Shown: in pieces, positions 1-13,816 of the stretch
Position numbering within the stretch: position 1 is the first letter of the stretch
Layout: every line of letters starts with the position of its first letter
Position numbers and translations under genes: made by a program
The notes under the pieces: generated by a model
The model's input: only the letters and a program-made list of their open reading frames with translations
Database searches by the model: none
What the model was told of the DNA's origin: nothing
Assembly (NCBI RefSeq): GCF_008728515.1
Contig: NC_044981.1
Location: 95,264,426-95,328,425 of the forward strand
Direction of reading: 5' to 3'
Source: Papio anubis
Taxonomy: Eukaryota; Chordata; Mammalia; Primates; Cercopithecidae
DNA: 64,000 bases

Positions 1-1009
1 CTTATTGGGTAGTTTCTCTTTTTCACCTTCAGCCAGTTGTGGAGGAGCCAGTATTACTTGTAGCTGATCCTACTTCCACCTTAGAAAGATCTCAACCATT
101 TTCCTCCAGGGTATTCTTGACTGTTTTCCTTCAGAGCACTCTTGACCATTCTCCTCTGAGCTGCGTTGTCATCAAAGGGGACAGAAGGATAAATAAGTCA
201 GTGTAGGAAAGTGGATTATGGAGTGAAGGAGCACTTCAGTTGTGAAAAGAGTTAAATCCAAGACATAGGACAGCTACATTTTCTGTTAACCCTGGACATA
301 AAGTGAAGATGAATAACATAACTATTTAGCTGTACTTCCCATTCAATCCCCTGGCTTGCCTTTGTCTTTCCTGTCATTCACATGTGGAGCTGAGGCAGAC
401 CAGAGATTACTGGGAGCAGGCAAAGTGACAAAGTGGAGTATCTCTCAGTTCAGAATGTACTGTCTCTTACACCACAGAGGCTTTATATTGTAATGAGCAA
501 TTGAGAGACCTAAGGGTGTCTTACAGATGAAATGTTGTCATTTAGGAAAAGAAGTAATGCTGTGCAAAAGAAAGTGGGCTGACTTGTAATCTACAATTTC
601 AAACACTCAGATCTTTTTTTTCTTTTTTTGATAATGGAACTGATAAATGTTATTTTGTCTGCACCTTTCCTTTTAGATATCTCCATCATTTATTCTGATT
701 TTTAATAACAAAGGCCAAATCCTTTAGTTGTAAGACTGTAGTGACTACCATGTTTTAGATTAATTAAATGTTTGGGGACCAAGTTGGCAAGAAGTGCTAT
801 CACCTTAAATCTCCTGGCTCCCCTGAGGGGTCCTGCTCCACTTACTTCCAGGATGACTCTGGCACCAAAATTCTTGTGACTCTGAGCCTCACCTTATACA
901 CATGTGAAACAAAAAGTCACTAAAAACCTTTTTAGCTGTTCTAACTCTATTGGTGGCTTTGTTTGGGAATAACTCAGAAACAAGGTGGAAGTGTTAATAA
1001 ATGCCTGTC
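1..1009. other. Unassigned non-coding sequence
   Basis: AT-rich sequence with no open frame of interest and no repeat family I can name. Frequent stops occur in all frames and there are short T runs near 617. I see nothing that supports a gene. Confidence 0.6.
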
Positions 1010-1464
1010 TGTTCTAAACCAAAAAGTATCTGAGACAGGTCTCAATCAATTTAGAAGTTTATTTTGCCAAGGTTAAGGACATGCCTGGAAGAAAAGAACA
1101 TGACATCACAGAAACAGTCTGTGGTTTGTGCCTTTCTCCAAAGATGATTCTGAGGGCTTCAGTATTTAAAGAGGAAAAGCAGGCTGGAGAGAAAAGAGGA
1201 GTGGTACAGGAATCCACATGTTGTAAGAGAAAAGAAGCAGATAGGGGAATTGTGAATTATGTGATAGTCTCAAGCTCAGTAAATCGGCACTTTACATAAG
1301 ATAAGGTGAACATAGAGTAGCTGCTGGTGGAGATATTTAACCTTTTATCTGTAGCTCTCTGCTTAGGAACAATAGGAAAGGCAGTTTTTTTGTGTGACAG
1401 CTTTTGGCTTAATTCTTTCCTTTTGGCATAGTGAATTGGGGTCCCAAGTTTTTTTCCTTTCACA
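1010..1464 (-). mobile_element. ERV1-type solo LTR, reverse orientation
   Basis: Read on the minus strand the segment opens with TGTGAAAGGAAAAAAACTTG and runs to a polyadenylation-type end: TTGGCAAAATAAACTTC, then a gagacctgtctcagata block, then a terminal CA. This arrangement (TG start, AATAAA about 35 bases before the end, CA end) is what a gammaretrovirus-like LTR shows. The terminal block matches a common human ERV1 LTR family as I remember it. No internal retroviral sequence flanks it, so it is probably a solo LTR left by LTR-LTR recombination. A clear target duplication is not visible. The 72-codon frame on the plus strand here is incidental. The subfamily is not assigned. Confidence 0.65.
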
Positions 1465-2641
1465 CTACTTATACTCTACCAAAAAGTCCAAAAGTATATG
1501 GACATTTCATCTGAAACTCTGTCTTTATGGGAGTACCCAGTAAGTCACTACCAGAGTTTTAGAATCAGGTGAGTCCTAAGAATACCGCTGATTGAATTTC
1601 TCCCATGAGCTTGCGGTTTGGCCATTCTGATAGGTAAGAGAAAATATTTTCTTTTTACTAAGAAATCTTCTAGACCTATACAGTTCTAATTTATGAACTG
1701 TTACAGTATAGGACAAAGATTGGGGTTTAAGAGAATAATGAAAAGTATAAACAAGTCATGGGGGGTTTATAAATCTTGTAAAGAGAATTTTGTGTGTAAT
1801 TGGGTTGGCTGGGATTAGAAGGGAATTGATTATACGTTTTTCTAAGAACTGAGCATTAATGTCAGGGGTGCACTGATACAGGACCAGAATCTGATTCTCT
1901 GTGTTTGAAGCAACAAGGTTTTCCTAGAATGTTGATCTACTCTTAGTAAAAAATAAATTGCAAGAGGTTTGGATTTTAATCTCAAATCCATTTCTTTAAA
2001 TTTTCAACAATCTTCTGACCTACAGCTTTTCTTGTTTTACAGCTTCTACCTAATTTCAAGTTGGAAGTGCTGTTTTCACTTAAAATGATAATTACATTTT
2101 TTGAGTAGACTTTTCGTCTTAAAGCCCTTCAGATTCACATGCCTAGGGTTTGCATCTCACTACATGTGATTCACAGGTCATGTGTCATTGCTTTCTGCTT
2201 TTCTTCCTTATCTCCTTGAAAAGGTACATAGTTTGCTTAACTAGAGTGGTTACTGTCTTCCTTAGCTTTTTCATCCATTTCTGTAGCTTTTGTGCTATTG
2301 TGGCCTAACACTGAGAAAGTTTGTCTTAAAGGACTAAGAAAACAATATTTTTTCCGTTATAACTTGATTCTACACTCTTTGCTTTTCTTGATGCCTCTAA
2401 ATTGTTCTAGGTAACCAGACAATTTTACCTGCTTTTACTTTTTCTGAAAGCTATAGATTCCCCTGCTCAAGGTAACGGTTCTCTTGTTTACACTGTTATT
2501 TTATAATATGGTATACACTGATAATCATGGACATATACTCTTTCAGTGTCCAATTTAATTGAAGTACCTTTTCAACAGCCTTCCACTTCAAGGTTATGTA
2601 AATGGGCTTCCAATACAGAGAAGCACTAATACTGCAGGAGA

Positions 2642-2643
<2 letters not shown>
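1465..2643. other. Unassigned non-coding sequence
   Basis: AT-rich, stop-dense sequence with no recognised repeat and no plausible exon. Nothing further can be supported. Confidence 0.55.

Positions 2644-2687
<44 letters not shown>
2644..2687. repeat. (TG)22 microsatellite
   Basis: An uninterrupted alternating TG tract of 44 bases. Tracts of this type are usually length-polymorphic and can adopt left-handed Z-DNA. The 68-codon frame that crosses it, giving a Cys-Val run, is a translation artefact of the repeat. Confidence 0.95.
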
Positions 2688-2688
<1 letters not shown>

Positions 2689-4087
2689 TTGCTTTTTAAT
2701 GTTTTAAGTAATAAGCCTAAGAAACAGGATTTTTTTTGTTTTATTCATATAGTTTCTTGTGCTTTTCTTGCGCTTTCTGCTGTCCTTATTAGGTTTTTGA
2801 TTACTTAGAAAAATTGAATCATCTCTAATTAGTGATGCTAAATCTTTCTTAAAATTTATTTATGCAGACATGTTGATGTTTTAAAAATTATTTAATATTT
2901 ATAAAGGTCTGATAGTCCTTCTGTGACACTGTCAATCATAATTCTGGCCATCTTAAAATACGGTAGAAGTGACCCAATTTCTTTGTGTTAGCTACAAAGA
3001 ATTCTCATCAGATTTTTAACTGTGGCTATTTTAAGTTTTTGTCATTTACAGTTTTGATTTTTCTGTAAAGACATCTCCAATCAGATTCATAGAAAATACT
3101 CTAACAAGTACTTTTGAATACAGTTTCTGATGACTTTAAAATCAATGCATGAAGTAAAAATGTCCAAAATTGTCCAAAAAGTAAAAATGTCCAACGCTTA
3201 TTAAAAAACATTGAGGAATTCATGAAACTGCTAACCAAGATCAGACAAAGCAAGAATTAATTATATGGACTAAACTGATAAAGTAATATGATTTTATAAT
3301 GTTCATTTAAAATATTTATGGTTCTTTAATGAATTATGGTTCTTTATTTTTTAGATTTGAGGAAACTCATAAGGTTCCTCCAGTGTACAACAATTTGGTA
3401 ACATATACTGTGAACAGAATTAAAATATTTGCTTTTTCTCTCTATCTGGTCCCTTCAAAATTCAAAAACTATTTGTGGCTATATTTATTTTATAACCATA
3501 TATTTATTTACATAAGTTCAATATAAATATTTTCTTTATAACAATATATAATTTAAAATAGTGGCAAGATTTAACTAGGTTGTTGTATTTAAGGTTGTTT
3601 GTAGATATTGTGCTATGGAATTGTATACTTGAAACCAGTTAATTTTATGGTATGTAAATTATAATCACAAAAAAGATTTTTAAAAAACAAAAAACAGTTT
3701 ATAGGTACTACAGATAAAACCTAAAGCCCAGCTTGATTTGTCTTCCTAGCTTTGAAAATTTTTCTAAGTCCAATATGAAATCTAATCACTATTATTATTA
3801 TACTTATGTAAACTATAAGACCAAATCTAGTAAAATTAAATTTATTTAGAGCAAATTAGTCTTAATCTGATTACATTTGGCAAAAATTGAGATGAATACA
3901 ATATACTTATTATTGGCTTATAGTCTGAAACATGTTATGTTTTCAAGTTTTATTATCTACCTGTAGACTGAACTGGATCCTACATTTTTTCTAGGTTTCT
4001 TCGAATCCAATTTTCTCCCATGGAATTACTAAACAAAAACTTCTTTTCCCTGAAGTCCTTTAATAATATAACTTTCCAATAACTCTT
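2688..4087. other. Unassigned AT-rich sequence
   Basis: Very AT-rich DNA. A 17-base stretch near 3159 (gtccaaaattgtccaaa) is a short internal repetition. No coding, LTR or SINE signature was recognised. Confidence 0.55.
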
Positions 4088-7000
4088 TGATGCTCAGACA
4101 CTGATAAACATTCACAAGCATGGAAACCATCCAGGAAACCATGACCTCACCACATGAACTCAATAAAGCACCAGTAACTGATCCTGGAGAGACAGATATG
4201 TGACCTTTCAGACAGATGACTCAAAAGCTGTTTGAGGATGCTCAATGAAATTCAAGATAACGTAGAGAAGGAATTCAGAATCCTATTAGTTAAATTTAAC
4301 AAAGATATTGAAATAATTAAAAAGAATCAAGCAGAAATTCTGGAACTGAAAATTACACTAGGCATACTGAAGAATGCATCAGAGTACCTTAACAGCAGAA
4401 CTGATCAAGCAGAAGAAAGAATTAGTGAACTTGAAGACAGGCTATTTCAAAACACACATTTGGAGGGGACAAAAGAAAAAAGAATAAAAACTATGAAGCA
4501 TGCCTACAAGAACTAGAAAATAGCCTCAAAAGGGCAAACCTATGAGTTGTTGGCCTTAAAAACGAAGTAAAGAAAGACAGAGAGGTAAGAAGTTTATTCA
4601 AAGGGATAATAATGAATAACTTCCCAAAGCTAGAGAAAGATACTGATATTCGAGTAGAAGAATGTTATAGGACACCAAGCAGATTTAACCCAAATAAGAC
4701 TACCTCAAGGCATTTAATAATCAAACTTCTAAATGTCAAGGATAAAGAAAGATCCTAAAAGCAGCAAAAGAAAAGAAACAAATAACATACAATGGAACTC
4801 TAATATGTCTGGCAGCCGGCTTTTCAGTGGAAACTTTACAGGCCAGGAGAGAGTGGCATGACGTATTTAAAGTGCTGAAGGAAAATTTTTTTACACAAGA
4901 ATAATATATCTGGAAAAAATATCCCTCAATCATGAAGGAGAAACACCTTGGAATCTATACAAACACATGGAAATTAAACAATATGCTCCTGAATGACCAG
5001 TGGGTCAATGAAGAAATTAAGAAGGAAAAATTTCTTGAAAAAAGTGATAATGGAAAAACAATGCACCAAAACCTATTGTATACAGCAAATGCAATACTAA
5101 GGAAAGTTTATAGCAATAAGCACCTACATTAAGAAAGTAGAAGAACTTCAAATAAACAACCTGATGATGCATCTAAAGAACTGAAAAAGCAACAGCAAAT
5201 CAAACCTAAAATTAGTAAAAGAAAGAATAAAGATCAAAGCATAAATAAATGATATTGAAACAAAGAAAACAATAAAAAAATCAATAAAATGGAAAGTTGT
5301 TTTTTTTTGAAAAGATAAACACAATTGACCAAACTTTAGCCAGACTAAGAAAAAAAGAGAGAAGGCCCAAACAAAACTAGAGATGAAAAAGTACAGATTA
5401 CCGTTGATACCACAGAAGTTTAAAGGATCATTATAAGCTAATATGAGCAACCATATGCCAACAAATTGGAAAATCTAGAAGAAATAGATAAATGCTTAGA
5501 CACATAAAACTACCAAAATTGAACCCTGAAGAAATCCAAAACCTGAACAAAGAGCATGTAATGAGATAGAAGCCATAATAAGAAGTCTCCCAGCAAAGAA
5601 AAGCCTGGGGCCTACTGAATTCTACTCAACATTTAAAGAAGAACTAATATCAATCCTACTCAAACTATTCTGAAAAATAGTGGAGGAGGGTATACTTCCA
5701 AACTCATTTTACAAGGCCAATTTTACTCTGATACCCAAACCATACAAAGATACATCAATGACCTCCTTCGTAGAAATAGAAAAAATAATCCTAAAATTTA
5801 TATGGAATCACAAAAGACTCAGAATAGTGAAAGATAGCCTAAACAAAAGGAACAAAACTGGAGGAATCACATTATCTGACTTCAAATTATACTACAGAGC
5901 TATAGTAACCAAAACAGCATGGGACTGGCATAAACACAAACACCTAGACCAATGGAACAGAATAGAGAACTCAGATATAAATTCATATATCTACAGGGAA
6001 CTCATTTTCGACAAAGGTGCCAAGAACATACACTGGGGAAAAGACAATCAATCCCTTCAATAAATGGTTCTTGAAAAACTGGATATCCATATGCAGAAGA
6101 ATGGAGCTAGACCCCTATCTCTCACCGTATAAAAAAAATCAAAATGGACTAAATACTTAAATCTAAGACCTCAAACTATGAAACTACTACAGGAAACTTT
6201 GGGGAAACTCTCCAGAACATTGGTCTAGGCAAAGAATTCTTGAGTAAATACCCTATAAGCACAGGCAACCAAAGCAAAAATAGACAAATGGGATCACATC
6301 ATGTTAAAAATCTTCTGTGCAGCTAAAGAAACAGTCAACAAAGTGAAGAGACAACTTATGTAATGGGAGAAAATATTTGCAAACTACCCATCTGACAAAG
6401 GAACAATAACTAGAATATATAAGGAGCTCAAAAAAACTCTATAGGAAAAAAACCTAATAATCTGATTTTAAAATGGGCAAAAGATCTGAATAGACATTTC
6501 TCAAAAGAAGACATAGAAATGGCAAACAGGTATATGAAAAGGTGCTCAACATCATTGATCATCAGAGAAATGCAAATCAAAACTACAATGAGATATCACC
6601 TTGCCCCAGTTAAAATGGCTTTTATTCAAAAAAGAGGAATAATGAATGCTGGTGAGGATATGGAGAAAAGGGAATTGGAGGTAGGAATGTAAATTAGTAA
6701 AGCCACTATGGAGAACAGTTTGGAGGTTCCTCAAAAAGCTACTGTATGATCCAGCAATCCCCTGCTAGGTATATCCCAAAAGAAAGGAAATGAGAATGTA
6801 GAAGATATGTCTTCCCTTACATGTTTATTGCAGCACTATTAACAGCAGCCAATATTTTGAAACAATCTAAATGTCCATCAATAGATAAATGAATAAAGAA
6901 GATGTGTTACATAAACACAATGGAGTACTATTCTGCCATAAAAAACAATAAGATAATGTCATTTGCAACAATATGAATGGAACTGGGACATATTATGTTA

Positions 7001-7464
7001 AGTGAAATAAGACAGGCACAGAAAGGCAAACTAACTTCACATGTTCTTACTTATTTGTGGGAACTAAAAATTAAAAACATAGACCTCATGGAGATAGAGA
7101 GTAAAATGATGGTTACCAGAGGGTGGGAAGGGTAGTGGATGGTGGGGAAATGGTGCTCATTAGAGGGTAGAAAAATATAGTTAGATAGAATGAATAAGAT
7201 CTAGTATTTGATAGCACAACAGGATGACTACTGTCAACAATAATTTATTATGAATTTAAAAATAACTAAAATGGTACATTTGGATTTTTGTAAAGAAAAG
7301 ATGCTTCAGGTGATGGATACCCCACCTACCCTGATGTGATTATTACACATCATATGCCTGTATCAAAAAATATATGTAGTACGTAGGATATTTATATGTA
7401 TGTGTTATATATATAAAATGTACCCACAAAAATTAAAAATTAAAAAATAAAAATAAATAAATTA
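4088..7464 (+). mobile_element. Old L1 LINE (L1PB/L1MA-like) with two internal deletions
   Basis: Forward-strand L1. It begins inside ORF1: a coiled-coil stretch with AEILELKITLGILK and QAEERISELEDRL is encoded at 4232-4516, followed by the ORF1 RNA-binding and C-terminal regions to about 4945. The sequence then jumps directly to ORF2 after the endonuclease (LLNDQWVNEEIKK, about 4990), so the endonuclease domain is missing. A second jump near 5760 goes from PNSFYKANFTLIPKP straight to VEIEKIILKFIWNH, which removes the reverse transcriptase core including the FADD site. The C-terminal part and 3' UTR follow, ending in an A-rich tail (about 7420-7464) preceded by the older-style 3' UTR (gatgtgattattacacat). 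Many stops are present. The element is dead and predates L1PA. Confidence 0.9.
5680..6063 (+). pseudogene. L1 ORF2 fragment (RT fused to post-RT region)
   Basis: This 127-codon open frame is the best preserved coding piece of the old L1 here. Residues 1-22 are reverse transcriptase fingers (EGILPNSFYKANFTLIPKP). From about residue 28 the sequence is the region downstream of the RT domain (KFIWNHKRLRI, SDFKLYYRAIVTKTAWDW, DQWNRIE, LIFDKG). The catalytic palm between them has been deleted in frame, so the frame survives but could not encode an enzyme. It is not a host gene. Confidence 0.85.
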
Positions 7465-10400
7465 GAAACTCTTGAGATGAGAAAAATCTCAAACGTCAGC
7501 TGTGGAGATTGAAGGCATATCTCCTGCCTGCCTGTGGTCTGGAGGGGCTGTGCTGGAGTTACAGGCCACCTACTCTGCTCTAGGTAGTTTGGGCAGTTTT
7601 ACTAGAATAACCCATAATAATAAAATCTGTGATTTTAACTTTAGTAATATAAGCTAATGATTTATAGCAGACTATTACTATTAATTACAATGTCAACAGT
7701 TTATTTTTACTAATGACTTTTTTTGAGATCTGAACATTTATAATAGAAATCATTTAGGCAGAGCAACATGTATATAAAAAACATTATTGCACATAAACCA
7801 TTTAAGCAGTGTTGGGTACATTTGAAAACTCTTTATATATCCCAAGTTATACATTCACAGAACAATGCTTTATAGATACGTCACACCTCCAGGAAAGTAC
7901 ATAGTCAAAAGCTCGACATTGATACACTTACTTTTCATATTTTTTCAGAAAGTATCTTGAATTTAAACATCAACATAATAAAAATTACATTTTCAAAGTT
8001 TTCCACTCTCCTTAATTAACTAGTAAGGCAGTATTCTTTAATGCCCTAAGAAACAAGCACATTTTACACTACACATTTTTGCATATGGCTTTGATAAATT
8101 TCTGCATATTGCCTAATTCTGCATATTGCTTTATGAGAGAAATTCTTGTATTTCCCTTTAATTCAGTTAGCAGACATTGATTGAAAAGTATAGAAAATGC
8201 ACGGCACTGGGTTGGTTACAGATAAATAATTTGACATGGAAACCCCGAGTCCAGGCTGACCTGCAGCAATCCTAGCACCGCTTAGGAATCATTTATAAGC
8301 TAGGATGCAAGTAAGGCTGGAGTGAGGTGTGTACTATGTCATAGGTGCTTTTGAGAACCAAGACACATGGAAGGTTATTGCTACTTTTATGAAAAGTTTA
8401 ATAGGAAGTTAACAGCTAACATAGTATATAGAAGCCATATAGGATCAATTTAAAAGAGAAATTATCTTAGCTAGATTGAAAAAATAGAATACTAATTCTA
8501 ATGATGTAAAAAATAGTACTATGAAAAACAAAATGAATAGATGACACTCTACAGAGTGTAATAATTTATTGAATATAGACACTAGAGCCTGGAAATGCCA
8601 GGTAATGAAGAGGTCAAAGAACTGAGGTAGAGGAGATTAATCCAAAAAAATGTTCTCTATGTTACTTGGGAAAAATGCTATATTTAATAAGTACAAATTA
8701 ATCTTTGTCTTAACTACAGACTGACTTATACATAGCATTGTTCCAGTCTCCAGTTATTTCCTACAGTGCACAAATGTCTTTAGAGATTTTGAAATGTATT
8801 GTTTTAATTAGCTTAAGCTATTTTAGATGTTAGACTTTAACTAGAGTTTTATAACATTTTATTACATCAATCTAATTCAGTGTTTACATGATGTCAGTAA
8901 CCAGATGAAAATTAAAGTATTAAATTATTGGCTTTAATTGCATAATTCAACAGCTGTCATTGGACACTGACTTAAGTCCTCAAGAGGCCTATAGTCTGAC
9001 AACCTTTGAGTTGCATAAATCGGGACATCCCTGACTCTTGCATTCTGGTCTCACTTGTATATTTCTGAATTTATTACAACTGCAATGGTGGAATTTGGGT
9101 GAGATTTTTATGAAGGGAAAAATCTACATATACCCTGGGAAACTGAACAATGAAAAAAGTTCTGAAGGCATTAATTGCCAATGGACAATAGGTGACAGAG
9201 TAGTGAGTGATGTACTGGTGGAATAGTTGAGGGGGTGAGGTGGTGGGCCAGGATTATGAAAATTCTACATTTGACTACTGCACTAAAGGGAGGAAAAAGG
9301 GAGAATGAATCAAGCAAACTGGGAATACTAGCCCATTCAGCCAGGAAGAGGGGTGGAGGCTGTGTCAGTTCAGACTTCTTGAGACTAGGAAGCTCACTGG
9401 GAGGCTGAGTGCAGAGGGAAGGAAGGGAATGTGATGTAGGGGTCAGAACACACATCACGTGGCAGGAAGGCCTGGTCTGTCCCAGCAGGAAGGAAGGAAC
9501 CTCTGATAGAAATTTCCCGGATGAAAAGCCATGATTGATAGATTCCGATACCATTTTCTCCCTTTTTCAGAGAAATAATCATTTTTCCATCTGTCTTATT
9601 TTAAAGCATTTAGCAAACATTATTTATTGGAATTTCAAAACATACATTAATGATTATCTTGTGTCCTCACTTGTTTTCTTATTTTGCAAGATAGTTGCCT
9701 ACTCCATGCAAATGTAAAATACAGATTTTATTACATGTAAAAAATTCTGTTTAGAGTATAAGCAAATAAGGAAATTAAACAGGCCCCATTTTAAAGAATT
9801 GGACAATTTGGATTCTCCTGTTTATTTTTTCAATAGTTACCAAAGAAGAGATCCAGTCACCCCTTATCTATTGCTTATTGCAAAACTGAATATTTTTTCA
9901 TTTCTTATGATTCCATCAATATAGAAAGGAGAAATTTAACAGAATAATGTATACTTTTTAGTACAAAAATGTATTGTTTTATTTTCAAATCATCTTCAAT
10001 AGTTTAATCCTAATTAATGCCATGTGTTGGTTAAAATAAGTAGATTTTCCTGACGAATCCCTGATAATCTCAGAATTCTAGATTAAAAGGCAAAATCTTT
10101 AATACTATAGTAGACATAACTAAAGAATTTTGATTATGGATGTGATTCTAATATATATACAGCACATCCTGTGTTTATTGACCACAGCAGGTACTTAAGC
10201 ATCATTTAGAATCAGTGTTCATGTAAAGATTGCTTATTCTTGAATAATGTATATCATTTTCCAGGGACAGACCACATCTATACTTTCTAAGTCCCAGTAC
10301 ACATTGGAATGTTAGAGAAGAAAGGATGCATGGAATGTTTGAATGCTGGCTAGCCCATGATGTAATTAGTTGGCATTACTTTGAAGCATTAAACTGTCCT

Positions 10401-10999
10401 TTGGTTACAGTTGTAGCTAGTGTCATCTGATAGCCTTGGAAAAGACTGTGAGAGCTCTAATTTTTACTTGTAGTGGAAGCAGGCATCACAAACCAGAAGA
10501 CAATTTATCTTTAAGATAAATAAAAGTGATGTTGGCGAAGCTGAAGGCTGTGGTCAAGGCACAAGGATGAAAGGCACCTATTTCAAAATTTCTCCTTTGG
10601 GTTCAAAAATACCGCTTGAATTAAATGTTCTAAAATATTGGAGATGGAAGCAGCATAATTTTCTTGTACGTATCAGAAAAAAGTTAATGTCCTCAGATTG
10701 ACGTTTATATAAAAAAGACTTGAAATCCAATAATAATGGCTACTAGTACTTGTTTTCTGTAGTTTCAAAGTCATCCATGGGAAAAGTAATTTGTATTATA
10801 TTTTAAAAATATGAAGCCTAAAGAAATATTGATAATTACATTAAAAATCCTCTTTTAATCAAAATAAAAGCAGTGCGTAGCAGTAGCAAGAAATTCCACC
10901 TTTAGCTAACATGAAGTAGCAGGGACTAAATTTATTCTTACACCTAAAATAACTAGAAAATTGGGAAAAATGTGAAACAATTATTTTTCAAGAATTTAG
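7465..10999. other. Unassigned non-coding sequence
   Basis: About 3.5 kb of AT-rich DNA with no gene I can support. A possible weak reverse-strand L2 trace lies near 8170-8235 (tagaaaatgcacggcactggg). The stretch 9200-9560 is somewhat more GC-rich and gives a 127-codon reverse frame rich in Ser, Pro and Leu. That frame has no recognisable domain and I regard it as chance. Confidence 0.5.
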
Positions 11000-11888
11000 A
11001 CATCTGGCAATGAAGAACAGTAATCACAAAGAGATAGGAAATTAATGAGGCATGATTGCCCCAGCTTACTACCCCTCTCCAAGAGAGTTTCCAGGCCATG
11101 GTTCAGGGATGGGGGACCCAGGTGGAGCCCAGCAGTATCCCTGGGACTGGGAGATGGAGCTGGGACTGCAGGCAGGCCAAGGTAGTCGGAGTTTGTGGAG
11201 TAGTTGAAAGGAGAGAGCTGCACAGGAGAGCACCCTGGAGAGCTGCAGAGGGTCTCTGAATCTTCATCTGAAGACTGACTATCACACACTTGTGAGAAAA
11301 ACACCAAGGCTGGGACATAAACCACTGGAAAGAACTACAAGTAATTATCTTTAGAGATTTCACAGGACCAGGAATAATTCCTGTTTTCCCACCAGCCAGA
11401 GTAGAAAACCTCATAAATCAAACATTGTGTAGGATACTAAGAAGAGTTTTTCCTCAGTAGTGGGGCAAAATTAGATCAAAATTAAAAACTGCTCTGTTCC
11501 TACCTAATAAAGCTGAAAAGCAAGATCTGAATGGATCAAACTGTTTCCAAGTAAATTAATTATATCCTACATCAAAGCTCAAGAATATTTATAGGAGTAT
11601 AAGAGTATTCAGCACCCCAAAGGTACAATCCACAAATTCTCGCATCCAATAAAAAATTATTAGCATGCAAAAAAGTAGTGGTATACATATTTGAATATAA
11701 AACCCATATTGAGAATAACCAATCAATTTGAAACCAAATCAGACCTGACACAGATGTTAGAATTAGCCAACAAGTACATTGAAAGCTATTTTAATTGTAT
11801 TCTATGTGTTTAAAAATTTAAGTGGAGACAGAAGATACAGAGAAGAGACCAATTAAACATCTAGAGATGCAAACCACAATGTCTAGGT
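11000..11888 (+). mobile_element. Ancient L1M 5' region fragment
   Basis: From about 11640 to 11888 the sequence follows the region around the start of ORF1 in old mammalian L1M elements: gcatccaataaaaaattatt, then gacacagatgttagaattag, then a ttaattgtattctatgtgtt block and ctagagatgcaaaccacaatgtc. The upstream part (11040-11400) is more GC-rich and carries small frames on both strands, as expected for a decayed L1 5' UTR, but its assignment is weaker. The element stops abruptly at about 11888 without a 3' end. Heavy divergence implies great age. Confidence 0.6.
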
Positions 11889-12359
11889 GAAACTTTATTA
11901 TAGGCTAAGAATGAAGAAATATTGTTGTTGGCCTATCAAAATGGAGTTACTGTTAACAAACATTTATGAAAAATATTCACCTTACTACATCAAAGGTGCT
12001 AAAATAATGTACCTACATTTATCAGAAGTAAGTAGAAGGACCATCCAATTGTTTTTAGATCAGCCCAACCAGAACTGGATTTCAGTAGATGAGTGTCTCA
12101 GGCAGAATGATAACTGGGACTGTTTCTAATTCCCATTCTTAGATATTGGTTCTACATTTGTTTACCAGTGGGAGAAAAAAATGTATTTTTTATGTGATAG
12201 AAGTTACATATCTCTTTGTATTGAGCATTAAAAATGTATAGTAGCCATGGAATATAAAATATATTTTAACTTATTTTGATAATCTTTTTTCTCAGTAGTT
12301 ATTTCTCAATTATTACTTATAACTGAATAGTGTTAATTACACACAATCTCTGAAAACAG
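11889..12359. other. Unassigned AT-rich sequence
   Basis: An 80-codon forward frame (11887-12129) runs through here but has no recognisable domain and unremarkable composition. No repeat family was recognised. Confidence 0.5.
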
Positions 12360-12775
12360 AGGCAGCTCTGCTGGATACACTCACCGCCATTCTACCCCTT
12401 GCTCTTTGCTACAGGAAGCTAATGGACTACATCCATGGGCTACTTTGTCCTCTGGCTTCCAATTAGATTCAGACAACAGGAAGCATCAACAGCTAATGGG
12501 AGACCAAGAGGAAAAATTGGGGTACCTGTTCCCTTAGATTACTCCCTGCTGATTGCTGCAGAGGGGCTTCATCCTTGCCCTGGTTTTTGGAAAACACTCT
12601 TTCATTGCCCATGCAGGCCTAGGAGTGATGATGCCTTGCTGGATGGCAAAATCTCTTATTGGCTTCCCTAAATCTTACCCAAACTTGTAGATATTCCCTC
12701 TATTAAATCCTTTTCAGTTACCCAGTTTGAGTGTGCAGTCTCTTTCCTGATGGTCTTTAACTGATATAGTGTCTT
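12360..12775 (+). repeat. Ancient interspersed repeat, family not assigned
   Basis: This segment is relatively GC-rich against its AT-rich flanks. It ends with an AATCCTTTTCAGTTACCCAG ... GTCTTTAACTGATATAG pattern that I recognise from a common old human repeat, including a ctattaaatccttt polyadenylation-like core. I cannot name the family with confidence. The 78-codon frame inside it has no known domain. Confidence 0.4.
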
Positions 12776-13816
12776 TCATAACCTTAGTTACAAAGTCATT
12801 TTCAAATCAAGTTCACGTCTAAATCATATTTTCTCTGGCTTCCATGTGTGCAAAACATTTTGTATATTTTGTGTCTCTTAATCTCTTCAGTTTCTTTTGT
12901 GAAACCAGGAAACTTCTAAGGAAGGGTAATAAAGGCTTTTAAATTTTAATTTATATAACAAATAACCCACTGAATCACCAGTAAACAGGTTTATGTCATG
13001 CATTATTTGGTTTCAGAATTTCAATTGACTGCAGCTATTGACTTTAGCAAGTATCAAATTGAGTATTCAGCAGAGAGAGTTTAGAGCCACTATCTTCCCT
13101 CCCCAACTCAAGAGCGCCACATACTTTGGTAGGAAAGGAACCAATTTACAATTTGTCAGCTTTATATAAGAAAGTGAATGAAGAAACTATGTGATGTGAG
13201 AGCATAATTTTAATTTCTTTAGGTGATGTTTTAGTTCACCTTAAAGGCCTATTCCTTAACTCAGCTTTGACAGGCGTTCTTTCTCTAGTTAAAAAACAAT
13301 TTGGGCTTAAGGTGGAAATAAGGCAAAGTCTGGCCAATTTTGAGACTTGGTCTTTGGAAAGAGTTTGAGAAAAGAATATAAAATAAATAATGATAGCAAG
13401 AGCGGAAATGTCTTAATAAATATACTCACTAGGATTAAAGTGGGAATACTCTCATGTCACAGAAAGGAAACATTAGGATTTAATTGGCTTCATTTTACCC
13501 TGAGTATATTTTGCCTATTGAATTAAATTAACAAAGCAAGAATTCTGGCACTGATGCCTCAGTAACCTTGCTATCTGAAAAACGTAAGTAATTATTTTTG
13601 TCTGCTTCGTCTTCAGCAATGTCGTTGGTAGATCTGGAATAGCAGTGTGCTGGAGTATATGTGATTCAATGTTGAGCAAATTTCAATTACAGTTAATAAT
13701 ACAATTCCATAAATCAAAAAAATTTTGTCAGCTATTTTGGTAGAATTTTTGATTACATGTAAACTCATTGAATAGATATATTAATGACTGCTAATGACAT
13801 TTGAAATATAAGACTA
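12776..13816. other. Unassigned non-coding sequence
   Basis: AT-rich, stop-dense DNA with no recognised gene or repeat. Confidence 0.5.

Noticed and set aside
2602..2808. Cys-Val repeat protein
   Set aside because: It is the (TG)22 microsatellite read in frame.
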